64,000 nt of DNA from Castor canadensis (taxonomy: Eukaryota; Chordata; Mammalia; Rodentia; Castoridae): the NCBI RefSeq assembly GCF_047511655.1, contig NC_133389.1:24434501-24498500 (forward strand). Direction: 5' to 3'. A model generated the notes under the pieces. The model searched no databases and had not been told where the DNA came from. It was given only the letters and a program-made list of their open reading frames with translations. Made by a program: the position numbers and the translations under genes. Below, one piece after another: positions 39,665 to 52,744 of this stretch (the stretch's first letter is position 1; each line of letters opens with the position of its first letter).

Positions 39665-41900
39665 TATTGTCTTCACATGCAACAACTGTGGAAGAAAATC
39701 TGATGGCATTGGATTCCCCATCCCAGCCACCTTTCAATTTTGTCTCAGCAGATAGTTAAAGTACCAGTAATGGCCAAGTCTGAAAGAGCAGTCCTAGTGT
39801 AACATTCTGTGCCAAAACTGTGCCCTGACATTAAAATTGGGAAGTTGGAAATTCAACCACAGCGAAATCCAAGAAACTTTGTGGAGGTCACTATTACTAA
39901 GGATTGGGCAGAGAACTGAGACAGACTAGAAGACAGAAGTCAACCCCTGAGATCAGGTACAAGAGAGGAAGGCCATATCAGAGTGTAATGCAAATGGTAA
40001 CACAATATATGATGCTTTTTAATACATCCATTAAAATTATTTATAAATGATTATTGTTCTCTGATAAACTTCTTATTATTTAATGTAACAGGGATAACAA
40101 GCCCTATAACTATAGATGCACTATAATTCTTATCATACAGAAATTACATATTAGGATTAAGCATAATAAAATGTTATCCATACGTATAACTGAGACATGA
40201 GACTTTCCGAGTCTCTGACTAACATATGCTTAACAATTATACTTTCTTAAAGTATTTTTATAATCAATTACTTTCTTAACTTATACTTTCTTAAAGTATT
40301 TTTATAATCAGGAAAAAAATCAGAATGTAGAAGCCACCTGCTGTTGTTTTTATTGCCTGTTTCCATTTGTCCTCTTTTTTTTTTCTGATTGCTGAACCTC
40401 TATTTTCCTATATGGAACCAAGTCCTCTCCATTCTTTTCTCAAGATGTCTTTTGAGTGTTTTCCCCAGTCAAGTTAGGAATGGGTTATAATTCATTGAAA
40501 ACTGAGGAGATGGATAGAGATGGTTCTAGAATGCTTGGGCACAGAAGGACAGTGTTTCCTTTGGACTTGAGTTTGGCCAGGTTAGAACTGCGTTCTCTTT
40601 GGACTTGAGTTGATTTCAGGTCTGGAGTTGATGCATTTTTTTTCAGTCTAACAGAAGCCTGCCTGAGGATTACTGACACATGGAGGAAAAGAAAATAGCT
40701 GATAGATAGTGGGAAATGGAGTCCTGCTAGCATTTTCTGAGCCTCCAAGGACACTGAGATAGGAAGTGATTACATCCCCAGACTTTTCAGTTACATGAAC
40801 TGTCACATTGTTTGTTTATCCAGTTTGAATGGTGTTTCTTGAAACCAAATAATCAAGACCAACGTGGGAAAATGCCCTTGTTTTCCCTTGTGTGTGGATG
40901 ATGGTGGCAGGTGAGATGCCCACAGGATGAAGCAGGCCTTTACCACTGCTATGACTCTGAGTACCACATAGTTAGGTCTATCTCAGAAATCTTCCCATGT
41001 CTGAGAGACTGTGAACTATTCAGTCTGAATACAGTTCTCAGAGGGCAAATGTTACAGTTCCATCTTCACTAGCAGTCGTTGTAGTTTTCACAGCATAGAC
41101 AAACCAAATCATTTTTTCCCCAAATATAAGCTATTTTTGTAAATAACATAATTTTTTATTTGTAATATAATTTTAAAAATAACTTTGAGAAATGTTTTAT
41201 TCTATTATATGATCTGTCATTTTTTAAACCATACACATGATATATTAATTTAGGAATATTTTTCCACTCTCACATCTCAACAATTGTACTCACTCTCTTC
41301 ATGTGTGATTTTAACTTCACCTGCATCTTCATGACAGTTATTTCTCAGTCATGTTTAATACACTTTTTCAGAGCACATCACCTTGTCATCCTATTGGGAT
41401 GCAGCATTTCGAATTTAGACAGGAGTTCTTCAAACCACAAGTGGCCATTTCCATAGTACTGTGGTTATTTTCCCATTCTTTCTATACCAGTAGAACTTGT
41501 GTCTTCAAAACACAACTGCTTTCACTATTTATTCCTTTCAACAAAATGATCGTTAAAAGTTTTGTTTATAAGGACCTCAAATACATACAATCTTGAGATC
41601 ATATCCAGAGGAATAATAATGAATCTATGCTAAAATTTTTGCTAGAATTTTAAAAAAGAAGCTAATTTTGTTACTTATCTGGGGAAACATACAAAACTGT
41701 GATTAATTGTGATAAGCTCAGAGAAATTTTTTCTGAAAGGTTTTTTATTCATAGCAAGGTACTAAAAGAACTCCATAATATCTTCCAATATAAAGTAAGG
41801 GACAACTTTCTTAAGAAAAAAGTTAGTTTGAAACATAGGCAATATTTGGGGGTATGATTAGGAAAGCTAAAAGGAACACACTGTTTCTATATGCTATTTA
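39665..41900. other. 5' flank, nothing assigned besides a direct repeat
   Basis: Contains the 44-bp-period direct repeat at 40237. The 89-codon minus frame at 40485-40754 has no recognisable domain. Confidence 0.5.
40237..40310. repeat. 30-bp direct repeat, 44-bp period
   Basis: ttatactttcttaaagtatt plus ten further bases occurs exactly at 40237-40266 and 40281-40310, separated by 14 bp of partly similar text. Confidence 0.93.
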
Positions 41901-41904
41901 CAAC

Positions 41905-42735
41905 ACTTCTAAAATCAAATATGTGGGTTTCCCACATCAACCAATTCTCCAGTTGTCAGTGGACACCAAGTGGGTGGGGGTCCCACAATTTAATCCAATT
42001 CTGATATTAGCTAACCATCCAGAGTTAGCCTAGCCCCACAGACTCAGAGCTGAGTCCCAGAAAGCCGTGCCATACTTTGGTCCTAGTGTCAAGTTTTGGG
42101 TCCTCAGGTTATTCACACTATCTGACTTTGATTATAAAACACAGGTCCCCCAAAGCACCTCCTCATGCTTGATAACTTGCTCTAACTTCTCACAGAACTC
42201 AGGGCAACACTTTACTTACATTTTCCAGTTTACTCTAAAGAATATTATAAAAGACACATAGTTGAGGTTTGGATGGTCCCTGAATGTAGGAACATTGGCC
42301 CACATGGAGTTGGGGCTCACCACTTTCCCGGTCATGGATGACTTCAACCACCCAGAAGCTCTTCCAACCCCTTCGTTTAGGGTTTTTGCAAAGGTTTCTT
42401 TATGTAGGCATGACTAAAGAGAGCTAAAGTTCATTAATGATTGAATTCAGTCTTCTAGGTGAAGGGTGAGGGGTGGTGGGTTCTTCTGAACCAGCCCCCT
42501 TACTGAAGTTGCCTAGGGAGCTCACTCACCACTCATTTCATTAGCACACAAAAAGATACTCCTACCACTCTGGAGATTCCAAAGTTCTTAGAAGCTCTGT
42601 GTTAGGAACCAAATATTATAACAAAAAGTGCTTCTGTCATCCTATCTGTCAGCAACTTAAAAGTGTTAGGAAATCTGTGCCAGGAAGTTGGAGCAGAAAC
42701 CAAGTATATATCTCTTATTTTGTCACAATAGCTGA
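41905..42735 (-). mobile_element. ERVL-type LTR, MER21-like
   Basis: In antisense the segments tctcacagaactcagggcaacactttacttacat (42190-42222), gttggggctcaccactttcc, tctgtgccaggaagttgg and tatatctcttattttgtcacaa follow the MER21 LTR text I remember. Boundaries and family are approximate. Open frames inside it (42067-42261, 42602-42802) are not genes. Confidence 0.55.
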
Positions 42736-42759
42736 AACATGACCTAGCCCTTGTAAAAC

Positions 42760-42932
42760 TCACTGTCTGGAGGGCAAAGCACATGAACAAAGAGGCAAGC
42801 ACAATTCAGCGTGATAAGGACTAAGTATGGGGAATATACTCATGGTGGAGGCAGAAATGAGGCACATTCTACCTGGACTCCAGAAGGCCTGGGAAGACTC
42901 CTCTGCCAAGGAACATAGACAGCCCCTAAATG

Positions 42933-42988
<56 letters not shown>

Positions 42989-43085
42989 GTGTGGGTTGGT
43001 TGCAGACAGGAAGAGATGGACAAAATGTTCCAGGCAGAGGGACTGGCATTAGCAATAGCACAGGTAGAAGGAACACTGCATATTT
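42760..43085 (+). repeat. Ancient interspersed repeat interrupted by a TG microsatellite
   Basis: aactcactgtctggagggca, cagcgtgataaggactaagt and ttccaggcagagggactggc resemble the same repeat class as 29.94 kb. A 49-bp (TG)n lies in the middle. Confidence 0.4.
42937..42985. repeat. (TG)n microsatellite, 49 bp
   Basis: Uninterrupted TG dinucleotides. Open frames of Cys-Val or His-Thr codons across it on both strands are artefacts. Confidence 0.97.
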
Positions 43086-43682
43086 CATGAAAAAAGCCTC
43101 ATCCTTCCAGCTGGTCTTGGTTTTTTGTAGTTGTTATTTTGTTTGCTTATTGTTGTTGTTGTTTTAATAGTTTACTCTATTGAGAAGTAGTAAGGACACT
43201 ATTAGAAAAGCAGAATCCCAATTGTTTTAAGGGGCTTGGGTTTTCCAGGAAAATATGGCCTTTCCCTGCCCAATGGGGAAATACTAGAGATAAACATCAT
43301 TCATATTAAAGGTCATATTCACGAACATTTTCAGAGTGTGTGAAATTCTAAGATGCAAGTTTGTTTTAAAAAAACTTTTGTCAAGTTTTTTGAAATCCCC
43401 CTATAGGCAGAGCCCCTAAAGTGAGAGATGCTCCCAACCTTGGCTCTGCCAACAGATCTGTACTACTCAGGACATGCGTGCTTAATGGGACCTGAGATGT
43501 GCTTCCTAAACTGCCACGTTTATACAAAAATGTATTTTGAGCTTTTACTGTGTATAAAGCATGGTGCTAAGTAGAATGCCGAATACATGATTAAACATAT
43601 CACCAAGTTTCTGCTAGCCACCTTGAAGTTTATACTCTGAGAAGGGAAAGAAGTTGCTACATCATGAATATGTTAACTACCA

Positions 43683-43769
43683 AATATATATATTTTTTTC
43701 AAACATATACACACATACATGTGTGTATATATGTATATATATGTGTATGTATGTATGTATGTATATATA
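43683..43769. repeat. (AT/GTAT)n microsatellite
   Basis: Compound repeat: ta runs, then ac/at, then gtatgtatgtat. Confidence 0.92.
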
Positions 43770-44204
43770 GTGTATCATCCTGCACTCTCTTGAATTATTT
43801 CTCATGACTATGAGCCTTTAACATTTAATCAACACACATAAAATTAAAACTTTAGAAGTATGAGGACAGATAGAGGAAAATCCACAATTATAACAATCAT
43901 GAGTTTGGCAGATCAAATGGACTAAAATATAGATGGGGTCAATAGTTCAACTGACTACATGCAGAGACCCTCACTTGGACGTCTTCATATTTACTCTACC
44001 TTAGAACAGAATTGGTTTCAGAGTCAGGGGTGGATCAGAACTCAAGTTTTTGTTCATTGGTTTGAACTCTTAAGGCTGGAGAGTTGCAGGTGCCTAAAAC
44101 TAACCACATATTACAAAGCGACATGTATCCATGAACACTGAGGTGGAGGAAGTGGAGATATCTAGGGAAAGGTAACTTCCAGAATAAGTGGACTAATCAC
44201 ATTG

Positions 44205-44398
44205 GTGATTCCGGAACTGGGTTGCACATCAGAATCATCAGTGATGTTTCTTAAAAATGCAGATACTTGGGCTTCATTCCATCCTGCCAAATCATTATCA
44301 CTGTAGGATGATGTTGGATATCTATACTTTCTTCAAGTAATCTTATGAAGGAAGTCTAGTACAGGGTCACTAGCCAAGGTTTGGAAATCTCTGAATTA
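44205..44398 (+). mobile_element. hAT-type element, diverged
   Basis: ggttgcacatcagaatcatc, ttaaaaatgcagatacttgg and gccaaggtttggaaatct suggest a MER5/MER20-class element of about 190 bp with degraded ends. Confidence 0.5.
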
Positions 44399-45904
44399 AA
44401 TGACCTTGTTTCAATTCTAAATTTTTCTGATTCTGTAATCATCCATGATCATTGAAATAAATATTCATAAGTGGAAGCTTAATAAGTAATATGTTACTCG
44501 TTGATCAAAAGTAATTAAGTTAGTAAATCTTTTTTATTATTTCAAAGATGGAGAAGTTAGACTATGCATAAAGTTGACCTTGACTTTCATAACTAGATGT
44601 ATAAGTGCCTCAGGGAGCCAGACATGGCTCTTCTTCCCTTGATGTAGTTCCCAGGTTTGTATCTTGCAAAAATTCTTTGGGTAATGTTTTTTAGATGCAC
44701 CAATTACCCTGCAAAGAGTGTATCTACAGTTAGCTAATTAAGGTGCTATTTACCAGCTGAATAAGAAATGTCATTATGTACCTTGCTTCATTGCCACATG
44801 ATCTTAATCAGACTTTCACTGAGGCATTTCAAGGCACAGGCCTTAGAAGCCTTCAGCTTCTCTTGTGAAAAATCCCAAAGGACACAAGATGAGACTACAA
44901 AGGAATAAGATGCCTTACCAAAAACAAACTTCACACTTGAATTATGTCCTTCTAAATCACCAACATTCAAACTACAGAAACTGAAAATTACATGAAAATT
45001 TTGCAGAAATTTTCAAACTTATGATGGAAAAAAATTAGACATATACTTAATTTAAGTATTGTACAAAACATGGACTAAAGCAAATTAGTTGCCACATGTG
45101 AATAATGGAACCCACTAACACATCATCTTAGTGTTATCAGGCTTGTACATCTTTCTGTAGACTTTAGAATGATGACAATTCTTTTGCTTTTGATGTATTT
45201 GAACTTTTAAACGTATTGCTGGTTATGCAATTACCTTCACATATCCTATTGGCTAAACTTATACAATCTAGAAAATTACTAGACTATCAGGTGCTGTACT
45301 CAATGAAATGCCAAGCAAGGCTCAGAACATGAACATATCACAGGGCAGTGGTGGTCTGTTTTACCAAAGCAAGTGGATATCCAAGCTTGCATCAATGAAT
45401 AGGGACTTCAGAGCTCTTTGCCATATTGGTAGTTCTACTCCAGGAATTTGCCATATCCTGAAGTTCCATCTGGAGGTACACACTAGGAACTATCTTAGAT
45501 TATCCTCAAAACCTGAGGTTGCCTTAGCTTCATATTAGACATTAATTAGACTTCCTCTAGGAAAAAAATTACTATTAAAACTTTTTTTTAAAAAGCTCTA
45601 AATGTTACTGAATATTTTTAGAAATTATTTGCACCGCTTTAAGAGACAAATTATAAAGTATGCAATAAAATGAGTTTCAATTAAAAACCTGTACGTTGTA
45701 TAACACAAACATTTTGAAGGGGGGGGACATATATGGTCTATCCCAAAAGGATAATGGATGAGGATCTTTGAACATATTTAAAAAGAATGTGTCACAGGTT
45801 CTAAAGGGAGTCTCCAATGATAACTACCAAATGATTCTGAACAATAGCAATACAGTGGAAATAAACCCCACATGGTAATTATTTTAGAAGAAATGTCATG
45901 TTGT

Positions 45905-46085
45905 AAAAAGTACATGAATTTTGCTTCTCATGATCGAGACTGAAGTAATAGTCTGTTTCTGGTTAGATTATCTTAGACAATTACTTAATCTTTTTGAAAT
46001 TAATTTTCCCTTAGTTATTACTATAAGGATTGAATACAGTATTATACATGAAAAGGCTTTATAAGTTAAAATGTGCTACATGAAA
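45905..46085 (+). mobile_element. MIR SINE, diverged
   Basis: ttagacaattacttaatctt, ctataaggattgaatacagt and gaaaaggctttataagttaa follow the MIR order. Confidence 0.6.
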
Positions 46086-46769
46086 TTTTTTCATTGTTTA
46101 AAATAAGGTAATGATGTACAAGAGAATTAATAAACAAAAGAATATTTGATGAAAACTAATCTATCATGTTTTTGAGAGTTACAGTAAATAGACTGAGTTT
46201 GTGTTATCTTTTCACCCCACAACCACATTCCTTTTAAGAATAGCAAATGGATTCTAACTAAGAGGTTTTTGTGTATGTATGATGGAGGCAAAAAGAAGAT
46301 GACAGGAGAGAAGACAGGTGCAGATGAGCACAAGCTGATCTTTGACAGCCTCAGAGAACTCCTAAAGCTGAAAAAATGACATTTTATTTGAGATTCCAAA
46401 AACCTCAAACCTCAAGATGTTCACTCATGTGGCCTACAAGGTAGGGCTTCAGATGAGTAATTCTGTGTTTACAGATTCAGAGTCTGAAGTTCAAACTCTT
46501 TTAGGGAAAGCTCTGCATTACTCTGATGAATGCTTAAATAAAGACATGGCTCATACAGCATGACCCTGCTATGTCAGACACACTGAGGGAGACTTGCATA
46601 TGTATATAAATCAAGAATGACATTCGTACTACAGGCAAGGGCTGGGCAGACCAATGGGTAGCAGCTTGCTGGTGAGGCTGTACCACCTATCATGAGTACT
46701 CCTGATTAGGCAGCATCTTTTGTGATTCTGAGCAAGAGTAGTTCTCAAGTGCATGCAATTTCATCTCAC

Positions 46770-46920
46770 AGGGGATGTTCCACAAAGTTTGAAGGCATTT
46801 GTGCTGCTGGCATCCAGTGACCAGAGTGCTGCTAAATATCTAGCAATGCATAGCATAGTTCCACGACAGCAGTAATTAGCTGGCTCAAAATGTCAGTTGG
46901 ACTGAGGTTGAGAACCCCTG
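46770..46920 (+). mobile_element. MER5A-like hAT element
   Basis: The 3' two thirds of MER5A: gctgctggcatccagtgacc, tgctgctaaatatctagcaa, gctggctcaaaatgtcagt and the terminus gaggttgagaacccctg. Confidence 0.8.
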
Positions 46921-47229
46921 CTCTAAATGGAACTTTACTGTTGCCTTTGGATCACTGGAATAAAGTACATACTGTCTCCATAGTCCAGTCAGGCTCTGGA
47001 GAGAATTCCCCTTGATGGGCACCATCTGAGCCCAGAGCTGTGCATCATCCTCCCTGCCACACTCTACCTGCCTGACATTGGGAAATTGGTTCACTCTTCA
47101 GGGCCTCTGTTTGACCACAGGTAAAATGTAAGTTTGGGATTATACAGGTGAATTTCAAAAGAAGATGCATCTAAGAAGGGGAAGGTTGAGAGCCAACTTC
47201 CCCGAGTGTCACAATCACAAGTTATTACT

Positions 47230-47420
47230 ACAGGCTGTCACTATAGCTTAGTGCAGATTAGGTACTATCTCAAGTGCCTTATGGATACTACTGACCCATT
47301 CAACCCATGCTAGGTACTATTTTTACCCACAATTTACAATCTGAAGAGTAGACTGAGACAAAGTAGTTACTCCCATTTGCCCACCTCATAGTTGGACAAA
47401 GCCCAGGTATTCCTGAGCCT
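47230..47420 (-). mobile_element. MIR SINE
   Basis: Antisense MIR: ggtactatctcaagtgcctt, ctaggtactatttttaccca, agtagactgagacaaagtag and ctcatagttggacaaagccc. Confidence 0.65.
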
Positions 47421-47550
47421 GCATAATTGACTTGGGCATATCCTCCCAGGGTATTAAAAGTCCAGAAAGGGAGAGAGATGATCAAGAGAAAAATAACCCT
47501 TCACCCCTGGTTCCAGGTGAGCTTTCCTTATCTTTGATTTTCAGGGTTTG

Positions 47551-47573
47551 GTGTGTGTGTGTGTGTGTGTGTG
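47551..47573. repeat. (GT)n microsatellite, 23 bp
   Basis: Perfect GT run. Confidence 0.95.
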
Positions 47574-48906
47574 CACATGTGTGTTGAATAAAACTTGTTG
47601 AACTATATTTTTAAAAACCACTAGGTATATGAGTCCTGAACTTTTTTCCATTTTGAGATTTTCATATTTGAATCTTCCAAAATGGATAACCCCAAATGAA
47701 ACTATCTGAAAACATGAATAATGCAAATACTGATAATTACCTGAGATAGCAATGAAAATAACTAGGTGTTTTGTTCACATTAACAAAGATCATCTTGGAT
47801 TTGTAATGTTTTTTCCTTGAAAAAGTGTAAAACATACCACCAATTAAAAAAAACCCAATATGAAAAAATATGTTTACAAAACTATTGTATCCATTGCTAA
47901 ATATCTGTGTTTCAAATGGCATCCTTGCAATACAGATTCACTATAATGTTCTTTTTAAATATCAACTTCCCTTAGTGCATTTAAAATTGATTCAATTTAC
48001 AAAACTTCAATGTATACTTGACTTTTCAAGAGCTCTTCTATGGCATACAATGAAATACACCTGCAAGAACTCATTTATACTCCCAATATCCCAATTCCTC
48101 CAAAATCATTATTTTCCACATGTTTGAGATAAACATAGAAAGATAGTATAGCATCTTTTGTGAGCCGGATACTAAATGAATGCTATTTGATGAAAATGAT
48201 TCACAGTAATGATGATTATCACAATGATGGCAATAGTAACCGTGAATTGTCCATGGTTCTCGAATTAGAGGCAATAACTTTTCATTTGCAGAATAGAGCT
48301 CTTTTTTATTATAATCAGCTACCATTACAGTAACTGAGTATTATAAATGGTGTATCCCTTTCCAATTTCCACCACATAATATCAAAACCTTCCCATCAAT
48401 GAAAAATGATCATATTAATGCATTCAAAAATTAAGTATCATAATTCTACCATGATTTACTGTGGCAGTCTCTGCTGCTTATTTGCTCAGTAGTCTTCTTT
48501 CCTCATCATACCCTCTTCTCCCTCCTTGGCAGGGCCTGCCTTCACAACAAGGACTAACGGAGGAAGCTGTTTGCTTCCCCAAATAGTCTTGCAGCCAGAA
48601 TATAAGCAAATGATTCAGTACATCAAGAACAAGAGGCTGGAGGCCTGAGAAGAAAACTCTTCCCTACTTCCTTCAGATGGAGTTGTGTGAAGAAAGGAAG
48701 CCTGGAGCCACAGCCACCTTGCAATCATAGTAGAATGAATCCAATAAAGGAAAACACCATATAGAAAGGTGTAGATTAGAGAGATAAAACTCAGCAAAGT
48801 GAATTAAAGTTTTGTAAGACATAGAAAGAGATGTAAAAAGACTTTAACACCCTATGTTATTCTAAATGACTGACTTTAAATACTTAAGTTGCAGCATAGT
48901 TTATTA

Positions 48907-48933
<27 letters not shown>
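48907..48933. repeat. (TC)n microsatellite, 27 bp
   Basis: Perfect TC run. Confidence 0.95.
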
Positions 48934-48937
<4 letters not shown>

Positions 48938-49437
48938 TCTCTTGTTCAGTGTCAGCAAGGAAAGAATCATGACTTTTTCACATTGAATCACTAGAACCAA
49001 TAACCATCATATGCCCCTGGCACATAAATGCACAATTAATGGGTAATAAGTGAATGTCAAATAAAAAACAGAACAATGATACATTGGGCTATTTTTCTTC
49101 AATTATCTCTCCAAATATTACCAGTGTCTTTAATTGATCAATAGGAAAAATAGAATGACAAAATTAAAAGCAAACTAAAATATGTAGAGATATCTTTCAG
49201 TTCCTTGGTCATACGCAACATAGTGAACAGGCAGAATTAGAAAATCAGCCTTATACCAACTTGTCATCACTTTCAGTTATGTGATATCCAGTATGCCATT
49301 ACCAGTGCCTCAAATTCCCAACTGGCAACAGGAAATGATGATCTTTATGGTTGTTATAAGTAATAGAGGAGCTCACATACCTGAAAACATTCTACACTGT
49401 GAAAGTCTTATCAAAATAGTCTTACTAAATTATCAGG

Positions 49438-49451
49438 ATAAGAAGATTAAG
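49438..49451. repeat. Target-site duplication, left copy (young L1)
   Basis: ataagaagattaag, repeated exactly at 50588-50601. Confidence 0.9.
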
Positions 49452-50587
49452 GACTGATAACCAGAATACACAAGAGGCTCAAAAAACGAAACTCTCCCCA
49501 AATCAATGAAGCAATAAAGAAATGGGCAACTGAACTAAACAGAACTTTTTCAAAAGAAGAAATTCAAATGGCCAAAAAACACATGAAAAAATGCTCACCA
49601 TTTCTGGCCATAAAGGAAATGCAAATCAAAACCACACTAAGATTCCACCTCACCCCTGTTAGAATAGCTATCATCAAAAACACCACCAACAACAGGTGTT
49701 GGCGAGGATATGGGGAAAAAAGGAACCCTCATACACTGCTGGTGGGAATGCAAGCTAGTACAACCACTCTGGAAAACAATATGGAGGCTTCTTAAAAATC
49801 TAAACATAGATTTGCCATATGATCCAGCAATCCCACTCCTAGGGATATACCCAGAGGAATGAGACTCAGGTTACTCCAGAGGCACCTGCACACCCATGTT
49901 TATTGCAGCACTATTCACAATAGCCAAAGTTATGGAAACAGCCAAGATGCCCAACTACTGAGAAATGGATTAAGGAAATGTATTTATACACAGTAGAATT
50001 TTACTCAGCCATGAAGAAGAATGAAATCTTATCATTTACAAGTAAATGGGTGAAACTGGAGAACATCACCTTACCTGAAGTTAGCCAGGCTCAGAAAGCC
50101 AAAAATTGTATGTTCTCCCTCATATGCAGATTTTAAAGTTAGGGCAAATGCAGTATTGTTATTGGTCTTGGGTCACACAATAAAGGAAGACACATATAGG
50201 AGGAATTGGCATAGGTAGGAAACCCAAAACTTGAAAGTGTTTGATGTGCCCACTGCAGAAGACCTAACATAGTAACCTTAAAATGACAGAGGTCAATATG
50301 GGAAGGTGACCGGGAAGTAGTGAAGAGGTCAATTTGGTGTGTAATACACATGTGCATGGAACCAATACTAGGAATCTGTCTGTATAGCTATCCTTATTTC
50401 ATAGCAAAACCGCTATGTCTTTCTTATTATTGCTTATGTCTTCAACAAAATTGAAGAAGAGGGCGGAACAGGTTCTGCCTGGAAGCAAGGAGGGTAGAGG
50501 GAAGAACAAGTGAGTGGGAAGCAGGGGGTAGAAATGGCCCAAAAAATGCATGCACATATGAATAAAAGAATATAAATAAATAAATAA
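49452..50587 (+). mobile_element. Young 5'-truncated LINE-1
   Basis: About 1.14 kb of L1: the ORF2 C-terminal coding region (to about 50.11 kb, with a frame break near 49.79 kb), the 3' UTR, and a tail of tAAA repeats (about 50572-50587). A perfect 14-bp duplication flanks it. The text is much less diverged than the L1 at 54.7-60.9 kb. 5' truncation is the usual outcome of L1 target-primed reverse transcription. Confidence 0.93.
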
Positions 50588-50601
50588 ATAAGAAGATTAA
50601 G
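50588..50601. repeat. Target-site duplication, right copy (young L1)
   Basis: Exact copy of 49438-49451, directly after the A-rich L1 tail. Confidence 0.9.
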
Positions 50602-51623
50602 CCTATATGCTCAAATCGTTTTGCTTTTTCAGTTTTGCATTAGAGACCTTTAATACATTCTGGTGCAGAAGGTAAATTATCCCCACCACTAGGACAGAAT
50701 AGAAGTTGTGAAGTTTTGAAAACCCAGCTTCTTCCTTTCTTGGAGGGAGACATTTCTCCCATTGTTGATGATTTGGCCTCCACAGGTGGTTGAGACATCT
50801 TCTCTTATACTGAATGGCAATAAGAAATAATAAGAACTAAACTTTTGATATCATAAATATAAGGTATATATACAGGAAATATAGTCAGGTTTGGCAACAC
50901 AGAAGAGAAATGTAAGAGACTGTGAATTCCAAAGGTCTCAATCAAGAAATCAGTCCAGCAATTGGTACCTGCAGGGTACACAGTTATTTTTTATCTCACC
51001 AGCTAACTGCCTGGTCTTCACATGATTAGAATCTGCTTTACAATAATGGTGATCAACTACTGTTTACATGAAGGGTTCTTCACATTGTGAGGGTCTTGGG
51101 CTCTCATTAATTGCTGACCAAAAGGAGAAATGCCCAGAACCTGACATATATACATTCTTCTCTTGCCTGACAACACTGGGGCACCACCCTCTAGTGCCCC
51201 ATGGGACAGTGGTAAAATGAAAGAGAATCCCAGCCATTGAGAAAATAGCTATAATAGCTATAAAGGATATATAAACTCTGATGTAGAGAACTGAACTGAA
51301 GGTAGTAGGGCTGTGCCAATGGAGAATGCACAGAAACATTCCATTAGCACCCCATTGTCAAAATTGACTTAAGATGTAGACAGTGTGAAAAGGGTTTAAA
51401 AATTGGAAAATCCTACTGACTTCATTTCTGAAACCTCATTAGACTTAAAGTGAGTATCAAATAACTTAGTAGTTATCCCATTAGTCATTATATCCACAAA
51501 TCTGTACCTTTAACTCTTTGTTTTTATTTCCACCTCATCTCCAAAAACAACTCCTTAGCTCCAACATGAATCCATGGTCTCCTAAAACTGATCCCTTTGC
51601 TTCTATAAATGTTCACCTTTTGG

Positions 51624-51710
51624 CTTTTTTTGTTTTTAGTACTGGGTATTGAACTCAGGGCTTCATGCTTGCTAGTCAGACACTCTACCACTTGAGGTAC
51701 TCTATTTTTT
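51624..51710 (-). mobile_element. ID-like tRNA-derived SINE
   Basis: In antisense: T-rich tail, then tagtactgggtattgaactc (B-box side) and cactctaccacttgagg (A-box side). Only the ID unit is present. Confidence 0.8.
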
Positions 51711-51739
51711 AACCAGATTTACACTTAAGACCAGATAGC

Positions 51740-52091
51740 TATTTCAAATGTCCATATATGATCATGCCTCTCCAAAATCTTTTTAATACTTACTTCCACC
51801 AGAATTAAGTGTAAATTTCTTATAATCTTATCTCTACATTTTCTTTTATCTTATTATTTTTCTCCTCCATACTCCTTACTCTTTTGCTTGGTTTCCTGAA
51901 CTTATCCCATGTATTGTCATGTTGATGCTGCTCCATACACCTTTCTTGTTAGCTGGAATTATTATGTTACACATTCCCATCTGTTGAAATCCTACCCTTC
52001 TTTTATGATCTATTGAATTGCTTCCTTCTCCTTTAAGATTTTCCCTGACAAATGTTACTCATTTACTTTTCTATAATTAGAAACCCTTGTT
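51740..52091 (+). mobile_element. L2 LINE, left part of a split copy
   Basis: catgcctctccaaaatcttt, taatacttacttccaccaga and ttccctgacaaatgttactc are sense L2 text. The copy is interrupted at 52092 by a MaLR LTR and resumes after it. Confidence 0.6.
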
Positions 52092-52528
52092 TGTTATGGT
52101 TTGGCTATGAAGTTTTATCTAAAATGCTCATATTTTGAAGACTTGGTCTCCAACTGTTGGTGCTATTGAGAGGTGATTGAATCATGAGCTCGCTCACCTC
52201 ATCAATGGCTTAATTAATTATTGAATGGGCAATGAGGAGTGGGGCATAGTTGGAAGAAGAAGGTCACTGGAGGTAAGACTTAATGAGTAAATCATGTCCC
52301 CAGATTCTACATCTCTGCCTCTTTCTGCTTCCTGGTAGCCATGAAGTTATCATCTTCCTTTATCCACCTGCTCCCACCACCATGATACTGAACTACACCT
52401 CAGGTCCAAAACAATGGGGCCAATCAACCTTGAACTGAAATCTCAGAAACCATAAGCCAAAAAAAATTTTGCTACTTTAAGTTTATTTCTCTCAGGTTAT
52501 TTTGTCATAGTGATAGAAAGCTAACACA
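52092..52528 (+). mobile_element. MaLR-type solo LTR inserted in an L2
   Basis: Starts tgttatggtttggctatga and ends gctaacaca, with the MLT1/ORR-like body (gagaggtgattgaatcatga, tctgcctctttctgcttcctgg, gaaaccataagcc). The length, 437 bp, suits a MaLR LTR. Canonical TG...CA ends are present; a clear 5-bp target duplication is not (the motif aattag appears at 52075-52080 and 52529-52534, offset on the left). L2 text continues on both sides. Confidence 0.7.
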
Positions 52529-52740
52529 ATTAGAGTTCCAGACCATGGACTCCTTGTGACACAAGCTCAAAATCATTCACTAAAGAAAACAACTTTGTTA
52601 ACAGTCTTAATTTCTAAACTGTACACTGCTAAAAGCCAAGGCAATGTTTTTTTTTTTCAAAATTCTAACCTACTCCTTCATCACAAATTCTGGCATAAAT
52701 TTTGTTCACAGTAAAAACTCAGTAAATGTTTAAAGAATGG
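52529..52740 (+). mobile_element. L2 LINE, right part of a split copy
   Basis: Resumes after the LTR with ccatggactccttgtgacac and ends cagtaaaaactcagtaaatg, the L2 terminus. Confidence 0.6.
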
Positions 52741-52744
52741 TGGT

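Noticed and set aside
42827-43090. Frames with Cys-Val or His-Thr runs
   Set aside because: Translation of the (TG)n microsatellite.
48907-48933. CRISPR-like or regulatory repeat
   Set aside because: Simple (TC)n microsatellite in a vertebrate genome; there is no repeat-spacer array anywhere in the window.
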